Below the pieces are notes generated by a model. It ran no database searches, was not told the DNA's origin, and was given only the letters and a program-made list of their open reading frames with translations. A program made the position numbers and the translations under genes. A stretch of 64,000 nt of DNA from Dromaius novaehollandiae (taxonomy: Eukaryota; Chordata; Aves; Casuariiformes; Dromaiidae): contig NC_088106.1 of NCBI RefSeq assembly GCF_036370855.1, positions 29,228,001 to 29,292,000 of the forward strand, in the 5' to 3' direction. Positions 62,501 through 64,000 of the stretch are shown here, one piece after another (position 1 is the stretch's first letter; the number at the start of each line of letters is the position of its first letter).

Positions 62501-64000
62501 AAGATGTGGCTTCATTTTGCTGTAACCTTATTCACATCGAACAGGAATTCCTGAGAAATGATTATTAGACTAGTTGAACAAAACATGTCCATTTCTGACC
62601 CTAGAGGCATCTGAAAAGGAGTGTCTGCAGTGATGCTGTTCCAGCTGTAAGAATAGTGTACTTCCACTGAAACTCCTTCCTAGGAATAGGAAAGGTCCAG
62701 CTAGCTGCATCATAAAATCTGAACTGAGGTTTTGTGGTAAACCTGTGGTCACACTCCTGAGAAGGGTAAGAGCTCCAAAAACTCATTCTTTTCTGACAGC
62801 AACTGGTCTAAACATCAGGCTTGAGTTACACGCTGCTGTTGAAATGGCTCAGAGGGCCTGCTAAATTCACCAATAGCTGTTTTCTGCTTTCCTTTTTACA
62901 GCTAAAACTTTATCATTTTGAGGGGCTTTTTTTTTAACTGCTTGGTGTAAAAAGAGCTGTTGATCTTCTCACCCCTATGATCTTTATCTAGTGCACAGTT
63001 CTCTGCTCCTGGCTAATACCTTCATCTATGGTAAAAATATCACTGGTAAGCAGCTGTTCATAAAAGAGTTTTCAGAGTCCTGTGGTTGTGTACATTCTTA
63101 TGTGACCTCCTTTGCTAAGCGTACCATCCTTTTCTAAACTCGCTCCAAAACCAGCCTTGCGGATCCTCAGTGAGTTGGAGGAGTTCATTGCCTTGGGGCT
63201 AATAGATGTGTAATTCTTTGAAAGGCATGGCCAGAGCTCTGTAAGTGTGGTACCAATATTGTGGGCTGTAAAATATCGTCCCAGCTTAGAGTTTAAAATT
63301 CCGCTGGAGAGCCTCAGTTGTAGAGTGCTCTTCAGTTGAGAAGGTGGTTTCAGCAAAAAAAGCTGCTAGATGGGATAAGAACTTGTTTAAAAACTCTTCA
63401 TCCGGACTGGACATGCTGTTTTCCCTTCAGCAAAAAGGGGTTTAAAAGTCTGTGAAACTTTGCCTCCTGTTCTGTCTTCTAGACCGAAGCCTGGGCATAT
63501 TTAAATGCAGTATTTGTCACTGTTAATATTTACTTAAAGCCACGGCTGTAGGTAGAGAACAGTTGCATATCCAGTAAGTCACTACTACTGTGCACCCTCT
63601 TCTGAGCAAGCTCTTCATTTTCTTTTAAAATGCATTTATGCAGGTGTGGGAAGCACAGTGACACAGCTTTCAGGCCAGGATAACTTGCCTCATTGAGGCT
63701 TCACTCCATTCTTTGGCTTTCTGAAACCAAGTTACCCTGCCAAAACCCCCTACTACATCAGGTCTGTAAGATATATATATATATATATATATGTATGTAT
63801 TTTTAACAGCAAGGCCTGCAATGACAAAACCACCGATACCTTTGCACATATAAGCTGCCTAACATATTTGTTAGCAGTGTACAAAAGCACAAAGGTGTTT
63901 TACACAGGCATTTACACCTTTCCATTGCGTGGGTCCCCTCGATCCCTTCTTGCTCAAGGAGAACAGAGCCAGGTAGCACCTGACACGACTACAGACACCG
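59561..64000. other. Upstream flank of EHHADH; MAP3K13 5' region expected but not seen
   Basis: I found no segment matching the MAP3K13 protein. From conserved gene order this may contain an untranslated MAP3K13 first exon and part of its first intron on the plus strand. A short start-like segment at 61090-61122 is listed in the findings. The rest is unique-looking DNA with a TA microsatellite near 63771. Confidence 0.5.
63771..63800. repeat. (AT)n microsatellite
   Basis: Eleven AT units followed by GTATGTAT. Confidence 0.9.

Overview
The window is vertebrate nuclear DNA, most likely from a bird. It has widely spaced GT-AG introns, CpG-island promoters, few interspersed repeats, and old CR1 LINE fossils of the bird, turtle and crocodile type. 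No bacterial, plasmid, phage or CRISPR feature is present. The species is inferred only from these traits.

The gene order is VPS8 (plus strand, last two coding exons, 1562-3271), then C3orf70 (minus strand, complete two-exon coding sequence, 8037-27311), then EHHADH (minus strand, complete seven-exon coding sequence, 32538-59329). Beyond these lies a flank (59330-64000) where the head-to-head neighbour MAP3K13 is expected from the conserved human 3q27 order. All splice junctions were read by hand and keep frame. C3orf70 assembles to 242 residues and EHHADH to 727.

Region by region: 1-5370 is the VPS8 tail, its last introns and the convergent gap. 5370-8036 is the probable C3orf70 3' UTR. 8594-27139 is the single C3orf70 intron, holding simple repeats and a CR1 fragment. 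26860-27820 is the C3orf70 CpG island. 27312-31570 is a short, GC-rich gap to the 3' end of EHHADH. 31570-59329 is EHHADH, with most of its protein coded by exon 7 and a roughly 2 kb CR1 fossil in intron 1. 58480-59560 is the EHHADH CpG island.

The three genes do not form a pathway. VPS8 is a CORVET endosomal tethering subunit. C3orf70 is a poorly understood UPF0524 protein linked to neural development. EHHADH is the peroxisomal bifunctional hydratase/dehydrogenase of beta-oxidation. No clear undescribed system was found. The most useful leads are a non-canonical NKL peroxisomal signal on EHHADH, a Cys/His cluster plus a C-terminal ETTV PDZ-ligand motif on C3orf70, overlapping poly(A) signals between the convergent VPS8 and C3orf70 genes, and structured GC-rich repeats at the C3orf70 promoter.
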